NCBI RefSeq assembly: GCF_003992595.1
Contig: NZ_RZNA01000005.1
Location: forward strand, 1 to 64,000
DNA: 64,000 nt
DNA from: Flagellimonas oceanensis
GTDB lineage: Bacteria; Bacteroidota; Bacteroidia; Flavobacteriales; Flavobacteriaceae
Direction of reading: 5' to 3'
Positions 51,864 through 59,540 of the stretch are shown here, in pieces (the stretch's first letter is position 1; each line of letters starts with the position of its first letter). A model generated the notes under the pieces. That model worked only from the letters and a program-made list of their open reading frames with translations, was not told where the DNA came from and ran no database searches. The translations under genes were made by a program, and so were the position numbers.

Positions 51864-53183
51864 GTGAGTGATATAAATAGATTTGATATAGAAAGTTTAG
51901 GGGCGTCTGAATATAAGTCGCCCCTTGAACTTAGTACCGTAAAGGGAGACCGTATTTTCAACTTTGTGAGTGAATCGGACCGACTGTTGTTCGATCTTTC
52001 CATGGACCATTACAATCAATGTTTGACTGATGGGGTGACACCTATTTGCATGGAAAAGGCAGGCCCCAGACAGGATATATTTTTTGATTGTGGGAATGCC
52101 ACTGCAGCCATAGTTACCTGTGGTGGACTTTGTCCTGGAATCAACAATGTAATTAGGGGGCTGGTCATGGCTCTGCATTATTTCTATGGGGTCAAAAAAA
52201 TCATCGGAATACCTTATGGCTATGAAGGTTTAAACCCAGAGAAGGGGCATGAGTTAGTGGAATTGACTCCAGATAAGGTCAAGGATATCCATCAATTCGG
52301 AGGGACATTTTTGGGCTCTTCCCGAGGTGGACAGGATGTGTCTGTCATGGTGGATACCCTTGAAGATAACAAAGTGGACATGCTTTTTGCCATTGGGGGG
52401 GATGGAACCTTGAAAGGCGTAAATGCCATAGGAGAGGAAATTTCCAAAAGAGGAGCGAAAATCAGCGTTGTTGGGATTCCAAAGACCATAGACAACGATA
52501 TTGACTTGATTGATGAATCCTTTGGGTTCGAAACAGCTTTTGATGTAGCAAGTCCCATTTTACGTGATGCCCATAACGAGGCTACTGGTGCCTACAATGG
52601 TATTTCCATTATCAAATTGATGGGAAGGGACAGCGGTTTTATCGCCGCATCGGCCGCTTTGGCCATGCCCGTGGTCAACTTTGTATTGATCCCCGAAATG
52701 GATTTTGCCCTTGATGGTGAAGATGGTTTTTTGAAAACCCTGGAAAAACGGCTGAAACAGAAAAAACACGCCGTGATCGTGGTGGCCGAAGGAGCAGGTC
52801 AACAACTGTTCAAAGACAGGCAGATTGTGACTGATGCATCAGGGAATGTACAGCACGAGGACATTGGGGTTTTCCTAAAGGAAAAAATATCGGAATACTT
52901 CAAAGGAAGGAGCCCTGTGACCATCAAATATATCGACCCAAGCTATATTGTACGTTGTGCACCTGCCAATTCGAGCGATAGTGTGTATTGCAGTGGACTG
53001 GCATATCACGCGGTGCACGGAGCTATGGCCGGCAAGACCAAATTTGTGGCCAGTAGGGTCAACAACAGGTATGTGTACATACCTATTTCTGAAGTGACCA
53101 AAAAACGCAAGAAAATCGATCTGGAAGGCGAGTTTTGGTTCTCTGTGCTTCAGAGTACAGGTCAGCCCTTTTTTCTAGGATAG
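51864..53183 (+). CDS. 6-phosphofructokinase
   Basis: 439 residues from a GTG start 12 bases after pckA. PFK motifs: GGLCPGINNVIRG (first phosphate loop), GGDGTLKG near 178-185, PKTIDNDID near 206 and ATGAYNGISIIKLMGRDSGF. Gly in GGDG points to ATP rather than pyrophosphate as donor, while Lys in PKTIDND is shared with pyrophosphate enzymes, so it belongs to the mixed plant-like clade. It makes fructose 1,6-bisphosphate in glycolysis. With pckA next to it, an operon holding one committed glycolytic and one gluconeogenic step is unusual. Confidence 0.88.
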   Translation: MSDINRFDIESLGASEYKSPLELSTVKGDRIFNFVSESDRLLFDLSMDHYNQCLTDGVTPICMEKAGPRQDIFFDCGNATAAIVTCGGLCPGINNVIRGLVMALHYFYGVKKIIGIPYGYEGLNPEKGHELVELTPDKVKDIHQFGGTFLGSSRGGQDVSVMVDTLEDNKVDMLFAIGGDGTLKGVNAIGEEISKRGAKISVVGIPKTIDNDIDLIDESFGFETAFDVASPILRDAHNEATGAYNGISIIKLMGRDSGFIAASAALAMPVVNFVLIPEMDFALDGEDGFLKTLEKRLKQKKHAVIVVAEGAGQQLFKDRQIVTDASGNVQHEDIGVFLKEKISEYFKGRSPVTIKYIDPSYIVRCAPANSSDSVYCSGLAYHAVHGAMAGKTKFVASRVNNRYVYIPISEVTKKRKKIDLEGEFWFSVLQSTGQPFFLG

Positions 53184-53199
53184 GAATAGGGAATCAAAC

Positions 53200-53242
53200 T
53201 GACAATTGTCATTAAATCTTATCTTTACTAGTCATAGATTTG
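53200..53242 (+). promoter_or_regulatory. Fnr-type promoter of the hibernation factor gene
   Basis: The perfect palindrome TGACAATTGTCA (53200-53211) is followed after exactly 23 bases by TAGATTTG (53235-53242), a full -7 match, and the ATG at 53264 lies 21 bases beyond. Confidence 0.85.
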
Positions 53243-53263
53243 AATATAATCAAAACAATAATC

Positions 53264-53563
53264 ATGGAAGTACAAGTTCAATATCAAAAGATGATGACCA
53301 GTGAATCATTAACCGAATTGTTAATGAAAAAACTGGAAGGTTTGGAAAATAAATACAACTGGTTGATCAAGGCCAATGTGCTTTTCAAAACAGAGAACGA
53401 TAAGACCGGGGAAGGCAAGATTTGCGAAATTGAACTGAGTGCCCCGGGTCCAAGGATATTTGCCAAGTCCGATACCGATGATTTTGAAAAATCCATGTCC
53501 AAAACCATCGAGGATTTGAGAAGACAACTTGAAAAAAGGCAAGCGACATTTGCCCATAAATAG
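53264..53563 (+). CDS. Short ribosome hibernation-promoting factor (HPF/RaiA)
   Basis: I choose the ATG at 53264 (MEVQVQYQ), 99 residues; the earlier in-frame start lies next to the -7 element. The fold pattern of HPF/YfiA is visible: SESLTELLMKKLEGLENKY, then an edge strand with ICEIELSAPGPRIFAK, and the second helix DFEKSMSKTIEDLRRQLEKR. It would bind the 30S decoding region and silence ribosomes. Control by an Fnr-type site ties ribosome shut-down to oxygen loss. The C-terminal dimerisation domain of long HPF is absent. Confidence 0.82.
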   Translation: MEVQVQYQKMMTSESLTELLMKKLEGLENKYNWLIKANVLFKTENDKTGEGKICEIELSAPGPRIFAKSDTDDFEKSMSKTIEDLRRQLEKRQATFAHK

Positions 53564-53605
53564 AAACAAGATCCTTGCTGCGCATGAATCTTTAAAACCG
53601 AGGTA

Positions 53606-54235
53606 ATGAAACTCAAATTGATAGGCATAAGTTTACTGCTCCTTATGGGATGCTCTTCAACCAGATTGGTTGGTACCTGGAAGAATCCGGATATCGTACT
53701 TTTTGATGCATACCAAGTACTTGTAGTGGGTATGGTGCGGGATGACAATGCCAGAATGGAGTTCGAGACCAGTTTTGTGGACGCTTTGAAAGAACAGGGT
53801 GTGGATGCCATGCGCAGCATAGATCTATTTGATGTGGAATTTACCTCATCGGAAAGGTCTGAAGAAGAACTTGAAGAAGTCGAACAACAATTGTTGGACA
53901 AAGGGTTTGATGCCATTTTGTTTACCAAGGTCGTGGGTACCGAGAACCGTAGAACGTTCAGGGAGCACATCAATCAAGTGGATCAAATGCTTGTTCGGTT
54001 CAGTACGGATTACTTGGAGCATCAAGAAATCTACTATAATCCCGAATATTACGATACCTTCAACATATACCATTCAGAGACTTCCCTCTATTGTATATGT
54101 ATCGGAAAGGAAATTGAATTGATTTGGCGGGGGGAAGTGGATGTCACGGAACCTGAAAACGTCAATAGGACCATTGACTCCTATATCAAGCTGGTGACCA
54201 AATCAATGGGGGAACAGGACGTGATATTTAATTAG
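53606..54235 (+). CDS. Putative lipoprotein of unknown function
   Basis: 209 residues. Signal peptide with lipobox LLMGC (Cys16), so an outer-membrane or periplasmic lipoprotein. The body has LVGTWKNPDI, then VLVVGMVRDDNARMEFE and LDKGFDAILFTKVVGTE, a pattern reminiscent of DUF4136-type lipoproteins. It follows the hibernation factor by 42 bases and is probably co-transcribed, so it may belong to the low-oxygen response. Function unknown. Confidence 0.65.
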   Translation: MKLKLIGISLLLLMGCSSTRLVGTWKNPDIVLFDAYQVLVVGMVRDDNARMEFETSFVDALKEQGVDAMRSIDLFDVEFTSSERSEEELEEVEQQLLDKGFDAILFTKVVGTENRRTFREHINQVDQMLVRFSTDYLEHQEIYYNPEYYDTFNIYHSETSLYCICIGKEIELIWRGEVDVTEPENVNRTIDSYIKLVTKSMGEQDVIFN

Positions 54236-54377
54236 AAAGTCCGATGGCTTCCAATACGCCCAAAAAGTCCAAAACAATCAAAACGGGGATTGCGATCAAA
54301 ATCACGATCAATACAAAAACCATGATTCGCAAAAAACCGACCATGAGTTTGTTTCCAATGCTAATTTCATCTGCCAT
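54228..54377 (-). CDS. Small membrane protein, 49 residues
   Basis: MADEISIGNKLMVGFLRIM opens the frame, followed by a hydrophobic run VFVLIVILIAIPVLIVLDFL and GVLEAIGLSN before a TAA. One membrane span, acid-poor, no family I recognise. It overlaps the convergent lipoprotein gene by 8 bases. The frame is intact and the composition is that of a real membrane helix, so I think it is a gene; independent support is lacking. Confidence 0.5.
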   Translation of the reverse strand: MADEISIGNKLMVGFLRIMVFVLIVILIAIPVLIVLDFLGVLEAIGLSN

Positions 54378-54481
54378 AATAGTGTAATTTCCATCAATTT
54401 AAGAAATTATTAGCGTATTTCCCCTAAGGTAATGGCCACTAATCGATTAACTGATGTTTTTTCAGCATGTGCTGTAAACCC

Positions 54482-55873
54482 TCATTTTGATTTGTCGCGC
54501 TTTCCACTGAGCAGTTTTCCAAGCTCTTCCAAAGTGATTCCCTTGGTTTCCGGCATCATGAACATTACCCAGAGCAATTGCAATACCATCATAACGGCAA
54601 AAAAGATAAAAATAGGCCAAGGATTGTCCTTGAAGATACCGATTTCAGCATCTAAAAAAGTAGGGGTGAGCAGGGTGATCAAAGCGGCAAATACCCAATG
54701 TGTCCCCGTGCCCCAAGACTGTCCGTAAGAGCGAACGTTGTTCGGGAATATTTCAGAGATGAAAACCCATATCACTGCCCCTTGACCAACGGCATGGGAG
54801 GCTATAAATATCAAAATAAAGGTAAGCAACAGTACGGAACTGGCACTCGAATAGAAACACCAACCCACCATGGCCAAACTCACAATATAGCCAATGGAAC
54901 CAATGTACATGAGTTGCTTTCTGCCCAATTTGTCAATCAGGGATATGCCCACAAAGGTGAAGATCAAGTTGATGACCCCGATGGAGATGGAACTGAAGAG
55001 CGATTCGCCAGAGGCCAATCCTGCCCGCTCCAAAATTTCAGGGGCATAGTACAGGACAAAGTTAATGCCCGATAGCTGATTGAAAAATGCGATCAAAAAT
55101 GCCAATAACAGGGGTTTGTTATACCTTCCAGAGAACAGGCTTTCACTTTTCTTCTCCTTTGTTTCCACTATGGCGATTTTGATTTGCTCCAGATGAACAG
55201 CGGCTTTGTCCTTGGCAATGCCCAATAGCGTGATGGACTCCATGACCACGGCATCCGCTCTATCCTTCATCAAGAGCCATCTAGGACTGTTCGGTATCTT
55301 AAATACCATAAAGGTATAGATCAGGGCCGGAAGTCCCTCAATACCCAACATCCACCGCCAAGCTATGCTTTCGTCAAATAGTATCCCGATGAGGTAGTTG
55401 GAAATAAAAGCCAATAGAATTCCAAAAACGATATTGAACTGGTACATGGCCGTCAGTCTTCCTCGTGTCCGGGCCGTGGAAATTTCAGAAATGTATACCG
55501 GGGCCGCTACCGATGAAGCCCCCACACCGACCCCGCCGATAAACCTGAAAAATGAAAAGCTATACGCTTCGGGAGCAAAGGCGGAACCCATTGCCGAGGC
55601 AAAGTAAAGTACACCTATCCAAAACAAGGTCTTTTTTCTGCCCAAACGGTCCGTGGGAATACCTCCAAACAGTGAACCGAGAACGGTTCCCCAAAGGGCC
55701 ATGGACATGATAAAGATACCATGAAACGTAAAAATGGAATCGCCCAAAAACCAGTTGGTGTCCCAAATTTCTTTAATGGGTTGATTGGCGCCTGAGATGA
55801 CCACTGTGTCAAATCCAAATAAAAAGCCCGCTAAGGCCGCCGTCAATGAAATTCTGAAAATACGCTTGTCCAT
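54482..55873 (-). CDS. MFS sugar/proton symporter (XylE/GLUT-like)
   Basis: 463 residues with twelve spans. Sugar-porter motifs are complete: FGFDTVVISGA in helix 1, DRLGRKKTL between helices 2 and 3, RFIGGVGVGASS, PVYISEISTARTRGRL, NSPRWLLMKD after helix 6, QLSGINFVLYYAPEI in helix 7 and the end motif PETKGITLEELG. It would import a hexose or pentose with protons. It ends 250 bases after the small membrane gene and starts 32 bases after waaA ends, same direction, so perhaps read together. Confidence 0.9.
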   Translation of the reverse strand: MDKRIFRISLTAALAGFLFGFDTVVISGANQPIKEIWDTNWFLGDSIFTFHGIFIMSMALWGTVLGSLFGGIPTDRLGRKKTLFWIGVLYFASAMGSAFAPEAYSFSFFRFIGGVGVGASSVAAPVYISEISTARTRGRLTAMYQFNIVFGILLAFISNYLIGILFDESIAWRWMLGIEGLPALIYTFMVFKIPNSPRWLLMKDRADAVVMESITLLGIAKDKAAVHLEQIKIAIVETKEKKSESLFSGRYNKPLLLAFLIAFFNQLSGINFVLYYAPEILERAGLASGESLFSSISIGVINLIFTFVGISLIDKLGRKQLMYIGSIGYIVSLAMVGWCFYSSASSVLLLTFILIFIASHAVGQGAVIWVFISEIFPNNVRSYGQSWGTGTHWVFAALITLLTPTFLDAEIGIFKDNPWPIFIFFAVMMVLQLLWVMFMMPETKGITLEELGKLLSGKRDKSK

Positions 55874-55905
55874 GCAGGATGAATTTTGCTAAAGCTAACC
55901 AAATT

Positions 55906-57150
55906 TTACAAAATCTTGGAAATGTATTTCATGATCAGGTCAGCGGCCCCTCGATTGGTGTTGATGTAGTTGGCGTTGATATTGCCTATGTTTTTGATGG
56001 AAATAGGCTTGTTGAGCAGGTCGCCCATCAAATTGTCAAAGCTATCTTGACTGGAAATCGGGATGATTCCCCCTTCGTTGACCAGGTCCTCCGCCTCTTT
56101 GAAACCCTGAAATTGTGGCCCAATGATGATGGGGATGCCAAAGACCGCTGGTTCCATGGTGTTGTGCAGCCCAGTGGCAAATCCACCACCAACGTAAGCA
56201 ATATTGGCATAGCTGTAAATTTTGGTCAACAAACCGATGGTATCAATAATGAGGACATCGATTTCCTTTAGGTTTTGGTGGTCCAACTCAGAATAGCGTA
56301 CAACGGTTTTTTCAAGGGATGAAGTGATTTTATCAATATGGTTAGGTTTTATTTCGTGTGGAGCGATGACAAACTTTAGTTTTTCGTTGCTGCTATTGAT
56401 GTAGCTGAACAGGATTTTTTCATCTTCGGGCCATGTGCTTCCCGCTACCAAGCACAACTGGTTGTTTTTGAAGCGATCCATGAAATCCAACTGATTGTTC
56501 CTGTTCAAAATTTCTGAAACTCGGTCCAATCGAGTATCACCGCCTATAGTTGAATTGTTTAGACCGATAGACCCCAAAAGTTCTTGGGACTTTTCATCCT
56601 GAACAAAATAGTGGTCGAACATCCCTAAACCCTTCCGCATAAATCCTCCAAAGGATTTAAAATAAATCTGCCTTTCCGAGAAAATGGCGGAGACCAAAAT
56701 GGTGGGAATGTTTCTTTTCTTGAGATGATGTAGATAATTGGGCCAGACTTCGTACTTCACAAAAATGGCCAGCCGTGGATTTACTAAATCTAAAAAACGC
56801 TTCACCTTGGGATTGCTGTCCATGGGGAGATAAACCACTACATCGGCAGCGGAGGTATTGCTTTTTACTTCGTATCCCGAAGGCGAAAAGAAGCTGAGAA
56901 CCAATTTGTGTTCGGGATATTGGGAGCGTAAACGTTCCAAAATAGGAAGACCCTGTTCGAACTCGCCCAAAGAAGCTACATGCATCCAAATAGTGTTGTC
57001 CGTAGGGCGGATTTTTTCTTCTAATAGGGGAAAGGTGTGTTTTCTGCCCCGTACGAACAATTTGATTTTGGCATTGAAAAGCGAGATCACTTTCAGCACA
57101 AGCCAAGCCATGTTGATCAGAATGTTATAAAGAAAACGCAAGGGCATCAT
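55906..57150 (-). CDS. waaA: 3-deoxy-D-manno-octulosonate (Kdo) transferase
   Basis: 414 residues. An N-terminal membrane anchor (about 4-25), then a GT-B fold: WMHVASLGEFEQGLPILERL with the catalytic Glu, SFFSPSGYEV, and in the C-terminal half YSYANIAYVGGGF and GLHNTMEPAVFGIPIIIGP. It adds Kdo to lipid IV-A on the cytosolic face of the inner membrane, in lipopolysaccharide synthesis. The frame runs divergently from the DegT aminotransferase gene. Confidence 0.9.
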   Translation of the reverse strand: MMPLRFLYNILINMAWLVLKVISLFNAKIKLFVRGRKHTFPLLEEKIRPTDNTIWMHVASLGEFEQGLPILERLRSQYPEHKLVLSFFSPSGYEVKSNTSAADVVVYLPMDSNPKVKRFLDLVNPRLAIFVKYEVWPNYLHHLKKRNIPTILVSAIFSERQIYFKSFGGFMRKGLGMFDHYFVQDEKSQELLGSIGLNNSTIGGDTRLDRVSEILNRNNQLDFMDRFKNNQLCLVAGSTWPEDEKILFSYINSSNEKLKFVIAPHEIKPNHIDKITSSLEKTVVRYSELDHQNLKEIDVLIIDTIGLLTKIYSYANIAYVGGGFATGLHNTMEPAVFGIPIIIGPQFQGFKEAEDLVNEGGIIPISSQDSFDNLMGDLLNKPISIKNIGNINANYINTNRGAADLIMKYISKIL

Positions 57151-57204
57151 TTTTCGCTAAAATACATTCTTTAAGTCAGAGACCATTATGGCATCTTAAT
57201 TTCT

Positions 57205-57212
57205 TAATTTTG
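57205..57212 (+). promoter_or_regulatory. -7 element of the DegT-galE operon
   Basis: TAATTTTG fully matches the Bacteroidetes -7 consensus and lies 18 bases before the ATG at 57231. There is no Fnr-type palindrome nearby. Confidence 0.6.
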
Positions 57213-57230
57213 ACCTATTAATTTATTCCG

Positions 57231-58385
57231 ATGAAAAAAATACAAATGGTTGACCTGAAAGGTCAATACGAAGGCATAAAAACCGAGGTCAACGAAGCCA
57301 TTGCGGAAATCTTGGATTCCTCTGCATTTATCAACGGGCCCCATGTTCACGCGTTTCAAAGTGAATTGGAGGAATATTTGGGTGTAAAGCATGTGATTCC
57401 ATGTGCGAATGGGACCGATGCGCTCCAAATATGCATGATGGGCCTTGGGTTGCAACCGGGCGATGAAGTGATTACGGCAGATTTTACCTTTGCCGCTACC
57501 GTTGAGGTTATCGGTCTTTTGCAATTGACACCGGTTTTGGTGGACGTGGAACCCGATACTTTCAATATAGATGTGAAGGCCATTGAAAAGGCGATCACGC
57601 CAAAAACAAAGGCCATTGTTCCCGTGCATCTTTTTGGACAGTGTGCCAATATGGACGAGATCATGGTGTTGGCCAAGAAGCATGATTTGTATGTCATTGA
57701 AGACAATGCCCAAGCGATCGGTGGATCCTATATCTCCAAAGATGGCTCCAAACAAAAAGCTGGGAGCATCGGGCATGTTGGCGCTACATCGTTCTTCCCG
57801 TCCAAGAACTTGGGCTGTTATGGAGACGGAGGTGCCATTTTTACCAATGATGACGATTTGGCCCATACCATTCGCGGTATCGTAAATCATGGTATGCACA
57901 AGCGGTATTATCACGATGTGGTCGGTGTCAACTCGCGTTTGGATTCCATTCAGGCCGCTGTGTTGCGGGCAAAATTGCCCAAGTTGGACCATTACAACCA
58001 AAAACGTTGGGAAGCCGCATCAAAATACTCCAAGGCATTCAAAGGGCAAGAGCATATCATCGCGCCTAAAATTTCTTGTGGTTGCGATACGGAGCAAAGT
58101 CTTTGCGATTGCCACGTGTTTCATCAATATACTTTGAGAATAACCAATGGCACACGAGATGGTCTTGTGCAACATTTAAATGATAATAACGTTCCTTGCG
58201 GTGTGTATTATCCGGTTCCGTTGCACAAACAGAAGGCCTATGCGGATGAGCGTTACAATGAGGATGATTTCCCTGTGACCAATCTATTGGTGAACGAAGT
58301 GATTTCACTTCCCATGCATACCGAGTTGGATGATGAGCAAATAGAATACATTACCAACATGGTCATTGAATTTGTAAATAAATAA
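57231..58385 (+). CDS. DegT/DnrJ/EryC1/StrS-family aminotransferase
   Basis: 384 residues of the sugar aminotransferase family. The early VDLKGQYEGIK, the cofactor region ANGTDALQI, VHLFGQCANMDEI, EDNAQAIG and the PLP Lys192 in FFPSKNLGCYGDGG are clear. An unusual Cys-rich insert, CGC at 283-285 and CDC at 292-294 (in DTEQSLCDC), precedes HVFHQYTLRI. Substrate is probably a nucleotide-linked keto-sugar of surface polysaccharide. It is followed 2 bases later by galE. Confidence 0.87.
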   Translation: MKKIQMVDLKGQYEGIKTEVNEAIAEILDSSAFINGPHVHAFQSELEEYLGVKHVIPCANGTDALQICMMGLGLQPGDEVITADFTFAATVEVIGLLQLTPVLVDVEPDTFNIDVKAIEKAITPKTKAIVPVHLFGQCANMDEIMVLAKKHDLYVIEDNAQAIGGSYISKDGSKQKAGSIGHVGATSFFPSKNLGCYGDGGAIFTNDDDLAHTIRGIVNHGMHKRYYHDVVGVNSRLDSIQAAVLRAKLPKLDHYNQKRWEAASKYSKAFKGQEHIIAPKISCGCDTEQSLCDCHVFHQYTLRITNGTRDGLVQHLNDNNVPCGVYYPVPLHKQKAYADERYNEDDFPVTNLLVNEVISLPMHTELDDEQIEYITNMVIEFVNK

Positions 58386-58387
58386 AT

Positions 58388-59404
58388 ATGAAAATATTAG
58401 TGACTGGTGGTTTGGGCTTTATCGGTTCCCATACCGTAGTTGAATTGCAAAATGAAGGCTTTGAAGTGGTCATTGTGGACAATCTTTCCAATTCATCCAT
58501 TGAAGTTTTGGATGGTATCGAAGCCATAATAGGCAAAAGGCCAATTTTCGAAGAGTTTGACCTTCGCGATAAACCAAAAGTCCAGGATTTCTTTCAAAAG
58601 CATGATGATATTGCAGGGGTCATTCATTTTGCTGCATCAAAGGCAGTGGGGGAAAGTGTGGAAGAACCATTGCTGTACTACGAAAACAACCTTGGTGTAT
58701 TGGTGTACATACTACAGGAGTTAAAGAAAAAAGGGAATGCCAGTTTTATTTTCAGTAGTTCCTGTACCGTTTATGGTCAGGCAGATGAAATGCCGATTAC
58801 CGAAGCTGCTCCTGTAAAACCTGCAGAATCCCCCTATGGGAATACCAAGCAGGTCGGTGAGGAAATCATTCGGGATACCTGTAAGGTAAACCCAGGGTTG
58901 AAAGCAATATCACTACGATATTTTAACCCCATTGGGGCACATCCATCAGGTAAAATAGGGGAATTGCCCATTGGAGTGCCGCAGAATTTGGTGCCGTTCA
59001 TCACGCAAACCGGTATTGGTCTTCGTGAGCAATTGTCCGTGTTCGGCGATGATTACCCTACGGAAGATGGTACCTGTATCAGGGATTACATCCATGTGGT
59101 CGATTTGGCCAAGGCGCATGTGGCCGCGCTAAAGCGTTTGTTGGAAAATAAAAACGAAAGCAATTACGAAGTGTTCAATTTAGGTACGGGAACAGGAAGT
59201 TCGGTGTTGGAAGTCATTCAAAGCTTTGAACGTGTATCCGGGGAAAAATTGAACTATAAAATAGTGGATAGAAGGCCTGGGGACATTACCCAAGCCTATG
59301 CTGATACCAAAAGAGCAAATGATGTTTTGGGGTGGAAGGCAAAATCGACCCTTGATGATGCCATGAAATCGGCTTGGGAGTGGGAGAAGATCGTGAGGAG
59401 CTAA
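58388..59404 (+). CDS. galE: UDP-glucose 4-epimerase
   Basis: 338 residues, the usual length. NAD site TGGLGFIGSH at the start, the SDR catalytic Ser in SSSCTVYG and Tyr/Lys in PYGNTKQ, then the C-terminal substrate loop NLGTGTGSSVLE. It interconverts UDP-glucose and UDP-galactose in the cytoplasm, feeding surface polysaccharide together with the preceding aminotransferase, 2 bases upstream. Confidence 0.93.
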   Translation: MKILVTGGLGFIGSHTVVELQNEGFEVVIVDNLSNSSIEVLDGIEAIIGKRPIFEEFDLRDKPKVQDFFQKHDDIAGVIHFAASKAVGESVEEPLLYYENNLGVLVYILQELKKKGNASFIFSSSCTVYGQADEMPITEAAPVKPAESPYGNTKQVGEEIIRDTCKVNPGLKAISLRYFNPIGAHPSGKIGELPIGVPQNLVPFITQTGIGLREQLSVFGDDYPTEDGTCIRDYIHVVDLAKAHVAALKRLLENKNESNYEVFNLGTGTGSSVLEVIQSFERVSGEKLNYKIVDRRPGDITQAYADTKRANDVLGWKAKSTLDDAMKSAWEWEKIVRS

Positions 59405-59430
59405 TAGAACAGTGTGAATGTATATTCATG

Positions 59431-59456
59431 AAAAGCCTGTCCATGGACAGGCTTTT
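59431..59456 (+). terminator. Rho-independent terminator after galE
   Basis: A perfect 26-base palindrome, AAAAGCCTGTCCA (59431-59443) followed by its complement, running into T-run GCTTTTTT. Confidence 0.9.
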
Positions 59457-59480
59457 TTGCACTTGATTTTTTCAAATCGA

Positions 59481-59509
59481 TTGAAATACAGGAAGTATCG
59501 CTATTTTTG
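59481..59509 (+). promoter_or_regulatory. Promoter of the amidohydrolase gene
   Basis: TATTTTTG at 59502-59509 matches the -7 consensus and TTGA at 59481-59484 is a plausible -33 element, 17-18 bases upstream. The ATG at 59541 follows by 31 bases. Confidence 0.6.
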
Positions 59510-59540
59510 TTGTTTAGCTAACCAATAATCAACTAAGGCA

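Noticed and set aside
55879-56271. Open frame on the plus strand inside waaA
   Set aside because: It is the antisense reading of a well-supported gene with no motif of its own.
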